A DNA stretch of 9,246 nt from Pseudomonadota bacterium (GCA_023392135.1 JAEVZQ010000223.1:1-9246), one strand, 5' to 3'. Shown: positions 1 through 7,467, counted from the stretch's first letter. Made by a program: numbers and translations. Notes: generated by a model from the sequence alone, not told the origin.

Positions 1-1
1 T

Positions 2-3000
2 TTCGAAGCCGGCCTCACGCGTGGCGAGGGCGGATCTGCGCCGGCCCTCATCGTGGCGGAAGCAGGAAGCGGTGACTACGCCTTCCTGGACCTGACCACG
101 TCTGCCTTCGACTTGACGGATCGCGGCGTGAAGGGGCGTGAGCCGCCCGGACCAATCGACGCCTATCTTTTCACCGAGCGTGGTGTCTACCGGCCGGGTG
201 AGGACGTGCATCTTACCGCGCTGGTGCGTGATCGCGCCGGTCAGGCATCGAACGTGCCGGCAACGCTCATCGTCACGCGCCCTGATGGGGTCGAGCACAG
301 CCGTATTGCCTTGACCGATGACGAGGTCGGCGGACGCACGACGACGTTGGGGCTGGCGCCGTCATCGATGACGGGCACGTGGCGCGCTCGCTTGCATGCT
401 GATCCCAAGGACGACCCGATCGCCAACGTGGCCTTCCTGGTCGAGGATTTCGTGCCCGAGCGCCTGGACCTCGACATCAACCCCGTCGCGAAGGTGCTCG
501 CGCCGGAAGAAACCGGCATCGTGAACATTGCCGGGCGATACCTCTATGGCGCACCGGCGGCCAATCTGGCCATCGAGGGCGATATCGTCATTAGGCCCGC
601 AGCGGATGGGCTGAGTGCCTTTGCGGGCTATCTGTTCGGTCTCGCCGACGAGGCGGTGGACCCGGTCCGCGCACCGATCGAAAACCTGCCGAATACGGAT
701 GCCGAAGGGCACGCGGAGCTGAGCCTCATGCGGCCGCCGGTCCCGCGCACCGCTCGACCGCTCCAAGCCGAGCTGCTGCTGCGGATGCGCGAGCCCGGCG
801 GCCGCGCCATCGAGCGCAGCACAACATTGCCCGTCGACCTCAGGATTCCGCGTATAGGGCTGAAGCCGCTGTTCCGTGACCTGCAGTTGCGGGAGGATTC
901 GACGGCAGAGTTCGATGCCATCATGCTCGGTGCCGATGGTCAGCGAACGAGCGTCAAGGGTGCGAAATGGGAGCTGGTGCGCCTGGAGCAGCGCTGGCAG
1001 TGGTACAGCCGCGACGGCTACTGGACCTATGAGCCGATGACGCTCACGCGCAAGGTGGCGACCGGTATAGTCGACCTCGGCGCAGGCGAGCCGGCCCGCA
1101 TCAGCGCTAAGGTCGACTGGGGCCGTTATCGGCTGGAGGTGGCCTCGCCTGAGCCGGGCGGCCCCGTATCCAACATCATCTTCACGGCGGGCTGGTACGC
1201 AGACGAGGGCGCCGAGAGTCCCGAGATGCTGGAGGTCGCGCTCGATAAGCCGACCTACAAGGCAGGCGACGTCGCGAAGCTGAAGATCGTCGACCGGCAA
1301 GGCGGACGCGCACTCGTATCCGTGCTCGGCGAAGGGCTGCTCGCGACCCGGGAGGTGGAGCTGGCTGCAGGCGGTGGTGAGATCTCGATTCCCGTCGAAA
1401 GCGCATGGGGGCCGGGGGCCTACGTCACGGCCATGCTCTATCGGTCGATGGACGAGAAGGCCAAGCGGATGCCGGGCCGCGCGATCGGCATGAAATGGCT
1501 GCCCATCGACCAGAGCGCGCGCACTCTCAGCGTCAATCTCGGGGCGCCGGCCCAGGTCCGCTCCGGGGCCACGCTGGATGTGCCAGTCAGAATCGCCGGC
1601 CTGACCGCGGGCGAGGAGGCGCGCGTGACGGTGGCTGCCGTCGACCTCGGCATCCTCAATCTGACACGCTTCGAACCACCGGCGCCCGAGGGCTGGTTCT
1701 ACGGCCAACGCCGCCTCGGCACCGAAATCCGCGACTATTACGGCCGCCTCATCGATGGCATGCGGGCGGAACGAGGCCGCCTGCGCTCCGGAGGGGACGA
1801 GGGCGGCGGCCTCGCCATGCAGGGCAGCCCGCCTGTCGAGGAGATCGTATCGCTGTTCTCCGGCATCGTCCGCGTCGGCCCCGACGGTACGGCGTCGGTC
1901 GCGTTCGATCTGCCCGACTTCAACGGCACTGTCCGACTGATGGCAGTCGCCTGGAGCGCGGGCAAGCTGGGGCATGCCACGGCGGATGTGATCGTGCGAG
2001 ACCCGGTGGCGATCCTCGCAGCCGGGCCGCGATTCCTGACGCTCGGCGACGAGGCGCGACTGCAGTTCGATCTGCACAATATCGAAGGTGCGGCCGGTCC
2101 GCTGAGGCTCACGGTCGAGCAGAAGAGCCCGTCGGGTCTCTGGTCCACCGTTCATCAGCGGGAGGTGACGCTGGGGCTCAATGAGCGCACGGCAGAGCAT
2201 GTCAGCATCAAGCCGCAGGGTATCGGGCAATTCACTTACCACGTTGCCGTGAAGGGACCGGGCGATCTCGATGTGCGCCGCCGGCTGACGTTCGACGTCA
2301 AACCGCCTGCTGCCGACATCCGGCGCGTGACGGTCAGTGAGCTGGCGCCGGGAGGGAGCATCACGCTCGGCCCGGATCTCCTTTCCGACTTCATCGACGG
2401 CTCGGCCCGTGTCTCGGTCAGCGTCGGACCGGCGGCGCGCCTCGACGTCCCTGGCCTGCTGACACAGCTCGATCGCTACCCCTATGGTTGCGCCGAGCAG
2501 ACGACGAGCCGCGCGCTGCCGCTGCTCTACGCCAACCAGCTCGCCGTCCAATCCGGGCTGACACGGGATGCGGCGCTCAAGGACCGCATCGAGAACGCCA
2601 TCACGCGCGTGTTCGAGATGCAGGACTCCTCCGGCGCATTCGGCACCTGGGGTCCGAATGGCGGGGACATGTGGCTGACGGGCTATGTGACGGAGTTCCT
2701 GACCCGCGCTCGCGAGGAGGGGTTTACCGTCAAGGCGCAAGCCTTCGCGCTGGCGCTCGACCGGCTACAGAACTTCGTCAACTACGCGCAGGATTTCGAG
2801 CGCGGTGGCGAGGCACGGGCCTATGCGCTCTATGTCCTGGCGCGCAATGGCAGGGCGCCGATCGGGGAGGTCCGGTATTACGCCGACACCCGATTGGACC
2901 GGTTCGCCACGCCACTCGCCAAGGCGCATCTTGCAGCAGCGCTCGCAATGCTGGGCGACCGGGAGCGTGCCGAGGCGGTGTTCCGGCAGGCTACAGCTTC

Positions 3001-3892
3001 TGTGTCCGGGACCGAGGAGGCCGTGCGGCCGGATTTCGGCTCGGACCTGCGTGACAGGGCCGCGCTCGTGACGCTAGCCTCGGAGACGCGCACTGCACGC
3101 GGCGAGGCCACGCGCCTCAGCACGACGTTAGCCGAGGCATTTGCCCAGAGGACGTACACGTCCACACAGGAGCAGGCTTGGCTGCTGCTCGCTGCCCGGG
3201 CCCTTGCCGATGAGAGCCGTGACACGATGCTTTCCGTCAACGGTGCCGCTCACAAAGGTGCGCTCAGTCGCAGCCTGTCTGCGGCTGACCTGGTTAAGGG
3301 TCAGCTTGTCGTTCGCAACGAGGGTGATGCGGCCGTCGATGCCGTCATCTCGGTGCTCGGCGCGGCCACGACGCCGGAGCCAGCGGTTGCGCGCAACTTC
3401 ACCATCGAACGTGCGTTCTATACGCTGGAGGGCACTCCGGTTGACCTCGAAAGTGCCACGGGCGGCGCGGGCCGGCTCAGCCAGACCGATCGTCTCGTCG
3501 TGGTCCTCAAGGTGAAAGCCGAATCGGGCGGTCGCATCCTGCTGGTCGATCGCTTGCCTGCCGGCCTCGAGATCGAAAATCCGCGGCTGGTGGACAGCGG
3601 TGATCTGAGGACCTTCGGCTGGCTGAAGACGGCAGTTCAGCCGGAGCACACCGAGTTCCGGGACGATCGGTTCGTTGCGGCCTTCGATCTGACCGGGAAG
3701 GACAACCAGGACGGCCAGGGCGCAAACGGCCCATCTGGCCAGCGCGCGACGACATTGACGGTGGCCTACGTGGTGCGCGCCGTCACGCCGGGTAGCTTCG
3801 TGCATCCGGCCGCGACGGTTGAGGACATGTACCGGCCCGAGCGGTTCGCCCGGACAGCATCGGGACGGCTGGAGGTTCTGGCGAAGGAATAA
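2..3892 (+). CDS. Bacterial alpha-2-macroglobulin (YfhM-type), 5'-truncated by the window edge
   Basis: This is a periplasmic protease inhibitor: the bait region is cleaved by an attacking protease, and an internal thioester then traps it. The frame is open to the window's first bases, so the GTG at 53 is an internal valine. 1296 residues are visible; E. coli YfhM has about 1650, so roughly the first 350 or more, including any signal or lipobox, lie upstream. Visible parts in order are an MG2-type strand (TERGVYRPGE, residues 58-67), further macroglobulin domains, a Gly/Arg-rich probable bait segment (about 573-616), the A2M core with DLPDFNGTVRLMAVAW (about 635-650), and the thioester motif GCAEQ, with its Cys at residue 830 (bases 2489-2491). 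Next come an alpha-helical thioester domain containing GAFGTWGPNGGDMWLTGY and C-terminal beta domains. The thioester residues C-x-E-Q are intact, so this is not a degenerate copy. Its stop lies four bases before pbpC, the usual operon partner. Family assignment is very secure; protease-trapping activity is inferred from the family. Confidence 0.95.
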   Translation, partial: FEAGLTRGEGGSAPALIVAEAGSGDYAFLDLTTSAFDLTDRGVKGREPPGPIDAYLFTERGVYRPGEDVHLTALVRDRAGQASNVPATLIVTRPDGVEHSRIALTDDEVGGRTTTLGLAPSSMTGTWRARLHADPKDDPIANVAFLVEDFVPERLDLDINPVAKVLAPEETGIVNIAGRYLYGAPAANLAIEGDIVIRPAADGLSAFAGYLFGLADEAVDPVRAPIENLPNTDAEGHAELSLMRPPVPRTARPLQAELLLRMREPGGRAIERSTTLPVDLRIPRIGLKPLFRDLQLREDSTAEFDAIMLGADGQRTSVKGAKWELVRLEQRWQWYSRDGYWTYEPMTLTRKVATGIVDLGAGEPARISAKVDWGRYRLEVASPEPGGPVSNIIFTAGWYADEGAESPEMLEVALDKPTYKAGDVAKLKIVDRQGGRALVSVLGEGLLATREVELAAGGGEISIPVESAWGPGAYVTAMLYRSMDEKAKRMPGRAIGMKWLPIDQSARTLSVNLGAPAQVRSGATLDVPVRIAGLTAGEEARVTVAAVDLGILNLTRFEPPAPEGWFYGQRRLGTEIRDYYGRLIDGMRAERGRLRSGGDEGGGLAMQGSPPVEEIVSLFSGIVRVGPDGTASVAFDLPDFNGTVRLMAVAWSAGKLGHATADVIVRDPVAILAAGPRFLTLGDEARLQFDLHNIEGAAGPLRLTVEQKSPSGLWSTVHQREVTLGLNERTAEHVSIKPQGIGQFTYHVAVKGPGDLDVRRRLTFDVKPPAADIRRVTVSELAPGGSITLGPDLLSDFIDGSARVSVSVGPAARLDVPGLLTQLDRYPYGCAEQTTSRALPLLYANQLAVQSGLTRDAALKDRIENAITRVFEMQDSSGAFGTWGPNGGDMWLTGYVTEFLTRAREEGFTVKAQAFALALDRLQNFVNYAQDFERGGEARAYALYVLARNGRAPIGEVRYYADTRLDRFATPLAKAHLAAALAMLGDRERAEAVFRQATASVSGTEEAVRPDFGSDLRDRAALVTLASETRTARGEATRLSTTLAEAFAQRTYTSTQEQAWLLLAARALADESRDTMLSVNGAAHKGALSRSLSAADLVKGQLVVRNEGDAAVDAVISVLGAATTPEPAVARNFTIERAFYTLEGTPVDLESATGGAGRLSQTDRLVVVLKVKAESGGRILLVDRLPAGLEIENPRLVDSGDLRTFGWLKTAVQPEHTEFRDDRFVAAFDLTGKDNQDGQGANGPSGQRATTLTVAYVVRAVTPGSFVHPAATVEDMYRPERFARTASGRLEVLAKE
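3883..3889 (+). promoter_or_regulatory. Ribosome binding site of pbpC, inside the A2M reading frame
   Basis: GAAGGAA ends seven bases before the GTG at 3897. It lies inside the last codons of the A2M gene, which suits translational coupling. It supports GTG 3897 over the upstream in-frame TTG at 3819, which would add 26 polar residues encoded within the A2M gene. Confidence 0.7.
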
Positions 3893-3896
3893 GCGA

Positions 3897-6011
3897 GTGG
3901 AGAAGCGGACGAAAGCCTGGGGCAGGAGAGAGCGCTGGCTGATCGGCGCAGTCTCTCTCTGCCTGGTTGTCCTGGTCGGGATCTACGCCGCAGTCCACCT
4001 GACCATGTGGGCAATCGGGCTGCCGCCACTCGCAGCAGCCGATCAGGTATCCCGAACGGTCGTGGACCGTGACGGCAACCTGCTACGCGCCTTCACCACT
4101 CCTGAAGGCCGCTGGCGCCTGCCCGTCAAGCCGGACGAGGTCGATCCGCGCTATCTCACCCTGCTGTTCGCCTACGAGGACCGCCGGTTCGCGCTCCATG
4201 GAGGAGTCGATCCACTTGCGGTCGCAAGGGCCGGGTTCCAGCTCATCCGTTACGGCCGCATCATCTCGGGCGCCTCGACGATCACCATGCAGGTGGCGCG
4301 TCTCCTCGAGGGAAGGCACGAACGGACGCTGGCGGGCAAGTGGCGGCAGGCGGTTCGCGCCATCCAGCTCGAAAATCTGCTCTCGAAGGACGAGATCCTG
4401 AGCCTCTATCTCAGGCTCGCGCCGTTCGGCGGCAATCTGGAGGGCGTGCGTGCCGCCTCGCTCGCCTATTTCGGGAAAGAGCCGCGCCGGCTGTCGCTCG
4501 GTGAGGCGGCACTGCTCGTGGCGCTGCCGCAGTCGCCGGAGTGGCGCCGGCCTGATCGGCACCCGGCCGCGGCGCGCTGGGCGCGAAACCGCGTGCTCGC
4601 CCGGGCCGTGTCCGAAGGTGTCATCACCAAGGCCGAAGCGGAGCGCGCACGCAAGGAGCCTGTGCCGACGGCGCGGCGCGAGTTTCCCCGCTTTGCGCCG
4701 CACGTCTCGGAGAGCGAGGCCCAGCAGCGGCCGGAGGCTCTCCTCCACCAACTCACCTTGTCGCGTGAGCTGCAGAGCCAGCTCGAGACGCTTGCGCGCG
4801 AGCACACGCGGTTGCTCGGGCGACGGCTTTCAGCGGCGATGCTGGTCGTCGAGAACAGGTCGGGCGAGATCCTGGCCTACGTGGGCTCGTCGGATTATAT
4901 CGATTCCTCCCGTCTCGGCGCGATCGACATGACGGGTGCGGTCCGGTCTCCGGGCTCCACCCTGAAGCCGATCATATACGGCCTCGGCTTCGAGGCCGGA
5001 CTCATCCATCCGGAAACTCTGGTTGAGGACCGGCCGACCCGTTTCGGACTTTACGCCCCGAAGAACTTCGACGAGGACTTTCGCGGCTCAGTGACCATTC
5101 GCGAGGCCCTTGCGCACTCGCTGAACATTCCGGCGGTCAAGGTCCTCAATGCCGTCGGTCCGGCACGTCTGGTGGCCCGCTTTCAGAAAGTCGGGCTTCA
5201 GCCGGTGCTCCCGGAGCACGAGCAGCCGACGCTCGCTGTTGCGCTCGGCGGGATCGGCTTCAGTCTGCGAGATCTGGCGAGCCTCTATACCGCACTTGCC
5301 CGGGGCGGGGAGGCGATTGCGCTGAAGCAGCGCCTGCGATCGGATGAGTCGACCGACGTCCCGCGAGCGCAAGCAAAGCGGCTGCTATCGCCAGTGGCGG
5401 CTTGGTACGTGGGCGATATCCTGAAGGATGCTCCGCCGCCAGCCTACGCCGCGGGCGGGCGTTTTGCTTACAAGACGGGCACGTCCTACGGCTACCGAGA
5501 TGCATGGGCCATCGGTTACGATGGGGCCCATACCATCGCGATCTGGGTCGGGCGCGCAGATGGCGCCTCCACGCCGGGTCTTACGGGCCGCACGGCCGCG
5601 GCCCCGCTCCTGTTCGATGCCTTCCGGCGGCTTGGGGCCAAGCGCGAGCCGCTGCCAGCGGCACCCGCGGGCGTCCTGCAGGCCACGGGGGCGCAGCTGC
5701 CGCCGCCACTCAAGCGGTTTTCCGATCCGGGGAACGAGCGCATCGCGGCAGGGCCATGGCTCGAGCCGCCGGTGCTGATCTCCTTCCCCCCCGACCGTTC
5801 GGACCTCGACCTCGCTGATGCCGACGGCGTCTTGCTGCTCAAAGCCGAAGGCGGCGCACTTCCGCTAACGTGGATGGTCGACGGCCGGCCGATTCCATCG
5901 GCGTCGCACCGGCGCGAGGCAGTGTGGGAGCCTGACGGCCGCGGGTTCGTGAAGCTGACCGTGACCGATGCCAGGGGCCGGGTCGACCGGGCGAGCATCC
6001 GCTTGCGCTGA
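3897..6011 (+). CDS. pbpC: Penicillin-binding protein 1C (bifunctional peptidoglycan glycosyltransferase/transpeptidase)
   Basis: This is a class A penicillin-binding protein of the PbpC branch, 704 residues, anchored in the inner membrane with its body in the periplasm. A basic N-terminus (VEKRTKAWGRRER) precedes one membrane segment at about residues 15-40. The GT51 glycosyltransferase domain (about 55-235) shows EDRRFALHGGVD with catalytic Glu94, GASTITMQVARLL (125-137), QLENLLSKDEILSLYLRLAPFGGN (157-180) and LSLGEAALLVALPQSP (199-214). The transpeptidase domain (about 305-580) has all three signatures: STLK with Ser354 and Lys357, SLN at 408-410, and KTGTSYGYRDAWA from 526. A beta-rich BiPBP_C domain closes the protein (about 620-704) and is diagnostic for PbpC. 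The GTG start is chosen because it keeps the membrane anchor, has a Shine-Dalgarno at the right distance and follows the A2M stop by four bases. Cotranscription with the A2M gene is near certain. E. coli PbpC is not essential; a repair role alongside A2M is inferred from the known gene pairing. Confidence 0.95.
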   Translation: MEKRTKAWGRRERWLIGAVSLCLVVLVGIYAAVHLTMWAIGLPPLAAADQVSRTVVDRDGNLLRAFTTPEGRWRLPVKPDEVDPRYLTLLFAYEDRRFALHGGVDPLAVARAGFQLIRYGRIISGASTITMQVARLLEGRHERTLAGKWRQAVRAIQLENLLSKDEILSLYLRLAPFGGNLEGVRAASLAYFGKEPRRLSLGEAALLVALPQSPEWRRPDRHPAAARWARNRVLARAVSEGVITKAEAERARKEPVPTARREFPRFAPHVSESEAQQRPEALLHQLTLSRELQSQLETLAREHTRLLGRRLSAAMLVVENRSGEILAYVGSSDYIDSSRLGAIDMTGAVRSPGSTLKPIIYGLGFEAGLIHPETLVEDRPTRFGLYAPKNFDEDFRGSVTIREALAHSLNIPAVKVLNAVGPARLVARFQKVGLQPVLPEHEQPTLAVALGGIGFSLRDLASLYTALARGGEAIALKQRLRSDESTDVPRAQAKRLLSPVAAWYVGDILKDAPPPAYAAGGRFAYKTGTSYGYRDAWAIGYDGAHTIAIWVGRADGASTPGLTGRTAAAPLLFDAFRRLGAKREPLPAAPAGVLQATGAQLPPPLKRFSDPGNERIAAGPWLEPPVLISFPPDRSDLDLADADGVLLLKAEGGALPLTWMVDGRPIPSASHRREAVWEPDGRGFVKLTVTDARGRVDRASIRLR

Positions 6012-6119
6012 ACGGCGAAGCTGCGGGCCTGTCTCATTTTCTCAACTCTGCAATGCAAAACGACGAGCGGCGGTCTGGCCAATCCGCAGCCCGCCACGGT
6101 AGGCTTTACGGAATGCTTC

Positions 6120-6125
6120 GAGAGG
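6120..6125 (+). promoter_or_regulatory. Probable ribosome binding site of the depolymerase lipoprotein
   Basis: GAGAGG ends eight bases before the ATG at 6134. It favours that start over in-frame ATGs at 6053 and 6113, which would push the hydrophobic signal 20-27 residues away from the N-terminus and have no comparable purine run at the right distance. Confidence 0.55.
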
Positions 6126-6133
6126 CACGCTGC

Positions 6134-7198
6134 ATGAGCCAAGCGCACCTCACCCGCCTGCTTGCCATTCTGCTCTGCCTGACACTCCTCGCCGGCTGCG
6201 GGGAGCAAAGCAGCAGCAAGTTGCCAGCGGTCGGGGCGCGCATCGACGAGACGTCCGTATCGGGCCTATCGGCCGGTGCCTACATGGCGGGTCAGTTTCA
6301 GCTCGCGCACGGCCGCGACGTCGTGGGCGCCGGAATCGTCGCGGGCGGACCCTGGGGATGTGCGGAAAGCCTCCACGCCGACGTGATGCCGGGGCCGGGC
6401 ACGGCTTTCATCAACCTGTCGCGGGCGATGAACGGCTGCATGCTGGATGCCCTGCAGGCCTGGGGTATTCCTGATCCGCAATGGCTGGCGGGCCGTGCCG
6501 GCCAGCTTGCACAGCAGAACCGGATCGATCCGGTCGCCTCTGTTCGCCAGGACCGAATCTATCTCTTCTCAGGTCGGGATGACCACACGGTCGCACCGGC
6601 CATCGTGGCTGCTGCGAGGGATTTCTACCTGGCCATCGGCGTCAAGGAGGACCGGATAACGTTGATTGACACCCTGCCTGCCGGGCACGCGTTCGTGACG
6701 GAGGACCAGGGTCTCGCCTGCGATGAGACCGGCTCGCCTTACATCGTGAACTGCAATTATGACATGGCTGGAGCAATGCTCGGGCAGTTCTACGGAGAGC
6801 TCAAGCCGAAAGCGCAAAAGCCCGCCGGAGACGTCATCACCTTCGACCAGGGCGAATTCGTCGAAGATCTGACGAGCCACGGCATGGCCGATTCCGGTGC
6901 CGTGTACATCTCTCCCGAGTGCCGGGAGGCAGCCGGATGCCGGGTCCATATCGCGTTCCACGGCTGTAACCAGAGCTCCGCCAGCGTCGGAGATGCATTC
7001 ATTACACAGAGCGGTTTTCTCGCCTGGGCGGACACCAATCGTTTGATCGTGCTCTTCCCGCAGGTGAGCAGTACGCCGGCCAATCCTCAGGCCTGCTGGG
7101 ACTGGTGGGGCTACACGGGCCGCCAGTTCCTTACGCGGGATGCCCCACAGATTGTCGCAGTGCGACGCATGCTGATGCGGCTCGTGGAGCGAATTTGA
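6134..7198 (+). CDS. Lipoprotein polyhydroxyalkanoate depolymerase, type 2 catalytic domain (alpha/beta hydrolase)
   Basis: This is a serine esterase of the PHB-depolymerase family, 354 residues. From ATG 6134 the protein opens with a lipoprotein signal, MSQAHLTRLLAILLCLTLLAGC: the lipobox is LLAGC with lipidated Cys22, followed by Gly, so export with no inner-membrane retention Asp. The lipase box GLSAG gives nucleophile Ser46. The probable acid is Asp150 in SGRDDHTV and the base His185 in AGHAF. The oxyanion-type motif AFHGCNQ (His276) and CWDWWGY (321-327) come last. Ser-Asp-His before the oxyanion motif is the type 2, circularly permuted order; type 1 enzymes carry the oxyanion motif first. 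Eight cysteines (76, 102, 196, 207, 263, 269, 278, 321) remain in the mature part, fitting a disulfide-bonded exported enzyme. There is no linker or substrate-binding domain after the catalytic domain. The substrate may be short-chain PHA or another ester. No clear promoter or pbpC terminator is seen in the 122 bases upstream, so read-through from pbpC is possible. Confidence 0.88.
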   Translation: MSQAHLTRLLAILLCLTLLAGCGEQSSSKLPAVGARIDETSVSGLSAGAYMAGQFQLAHGRDVVGAGIVAGGPWGCAESLHADVMPGPGTAFINLSRAMNGCMLDALQAWGIPDPQWLAGRAGQLAQQNRIDPVASVRQDRIYLFSGRDDHTVAPAIVAAARDFYLAIGVKEDRITLIDTLPAGHAFVTEDQGLACDETGSPYIVNCNYDMAGAMLGQFYGELKPKAQKPAGDVITFDQGEFVEDLTSHGMADSGAVYISPECREAAGCRVHIAFHGCNQSSASVGDAFITQSGFLAWADTNRLIVLFPQVSSTPANPQACWDWWGYTGRQFLTRDAPQIVAVRRMLMRLVERI

Positions 7199-7244
7199 CA
7201 TTCGATTTCCGTTTGCGGCACGCGCCGTATCAAATGTCAAATTC
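7191..7244. repeat. Inverted repeat (16-bp arms) overlapping the depolymerase stop codon
   Basis: Arms at 7191-7206 (GAATTTGACATTCGAT) and 7229-7244 (ATCAAATGTCAAATTC) pair at 15 of 16 positions, with a 22-base loop. A smaller stem CGGC/GCCG (7216-7219, 7224-7227) sits inside the loop. The left arm includes the TGA stop at 7196-7198. In RNA this would be a long hairpin ending the depolymerase message, but the stem is AT-rich and no T-run follows on either strand, so it is not a textbook intrinsic terminator. It could stabilise the mRNA 3' end, bind a protein, or be part of an intergenic repeat family. The symmetry is directly visible; the function is unknown. Confidence 0.8.
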
Positions 7245-7266
7245 AAATGCTCCTCTCGACTCAAAT
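7230..7266 (+). repeat. Cluster of four TCAAAT hexamers in an AT-rich patch
   Basis: TCAAAT occurs at 7230-7235, 7237-7242, 7243-7248 and 7261-7266, and its complement ATTTGA at 7193-7198. This is dense for DNA with coding flanks this rich in G+C. Part of it overlaps the right arm of the neighbouring inverted repeat. It may be a protein-binding cluster or simply low-complexity intergenic sequence. Confidence 0.4.
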
Positions 7267-7272
7267 AGTTGC

Positions 7273-7341
7273 TGGTCCTTTTGATTCCGGCATTTGCTCT
7301 CGAGCTTGCCGCGGCGGGATGCAAATGCCGGAATCGGACCA
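7273..7341. repeat. Long inverted repeat (21-bp arms, one 4-base bulge) in the intergenic region
   Basis: The left arm (7273-7297) is TGGTCC, then an unpaired TTTT (7279-7282), then the 15-base block GATTCCGGCATTTGC. The right arm (7321-7341) is the exact complement of both blocks without the TTTT. The spacer is 23 bases (7298-7320) and contains the small palindromes CTCGAG and CCGCGG. As RNA this would form a very stable hairpin. No T-run follows the right arm, no target-site duplication flanks the arms and nothing inside is coding. Candidates are a mobile or repetitive intergenic element of the lineage, a 3'-end structure for the upstream gene, or the core of a small RNA. The structure is certain; its role is not. 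Confidence 0.85.
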
Positions 7342-7395
7342 CTAGCGGCCTCGCCGTCCATGATTTAGAGCAAGGCACTCGTCGCCGCTGCCAGG

Positions 7396-7408
7396 AAGCA
7401 GTCTGCTT
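7396..7408. promoter_or_regulatory. 13-bp dyad AAGCAG-T-CTGCTT, candidate operator
   Basis: A perfect 6+1+6 inverted repeat lies 76 bases before the ATG of the barrel gene. It touches a second, weaker dyad, TATCC-N6-GGATA (7408-7423). I could not place a convincing -35/-10 pair beside it, so the operator role is only suggested by position and symmetry. Confidence 0.35.
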
Positions 7409-7432
7409 ATCCTGTGCGGGATAGGTGAGGGA

Positions 7433-7444
7433 GTGCCGCGGCAC
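7433..7444. promoter_or_regulatory. 12-bp perfect palindrome GTGCCGCGGCAC, candidate operator or leader hairpin
   Basis: This perfect palindrome ends 40 bases before the ATG of the barrel gene. GC-rich palindromes arise by chance fairly often in DNA of this composition, so by itself it is weak evidence. With the dyads just upstream it forms a run of symmetric sites in the presumed promoter/leader region. Confidence 0.3.
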
Positions 7445-7467
7445 GAATGCCGAGGCGCCAAGGGTTC

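Noticed and set aside
1405..2184. Plus-strand open frame of 259 codons inside the A2M gene
   Set aside because: A frame-shifted shadow of the A2M coding sequence, of Arg/Gly/Ala-rich composition. The main frame is continuous across it, so there is no frameshift.
362..2740. Long minus-strand open frame (792 codons) opposite the A2M gene
   Set aside because: It is the antisense shadow of a GC-rich gene with strong third-position bias. Its product is rich in Arg/Pro/His with no recognisable domain, while the plus-strand frame matches a well-known family throughout.
7195..7223. TTGACA at 7195-7200 as the -35 box of a promoter
   Set aside because: No acceptable -10 hexamer lies 16-18 bases downstream (sequence there is GC-rich, around GGCACGCG), and the hexamer is part of the inverted repeat.
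7191..7244. First inverted repeat as an intrinsic terminator
   Set aside because: The stem is AT-rich and no run of T follows on either strand. Termination remains possible but the sequence does not show it.
7273..7341. Second inverted repeat as the terminal repeats of a miniature transposon
   Set aside because: The arms are only 23 bases apart, no target-site duplication flanks them, and no transposase is nearby. A repeat family is still possible but a transposon is not shown.
7360..7372. ATGATTTAGAGCA resembling the edge of common rhizobial intergenic repeats
   Set aside because: The likeness is from memory, covers about a dozen bases and the rest of the repeat is not present.
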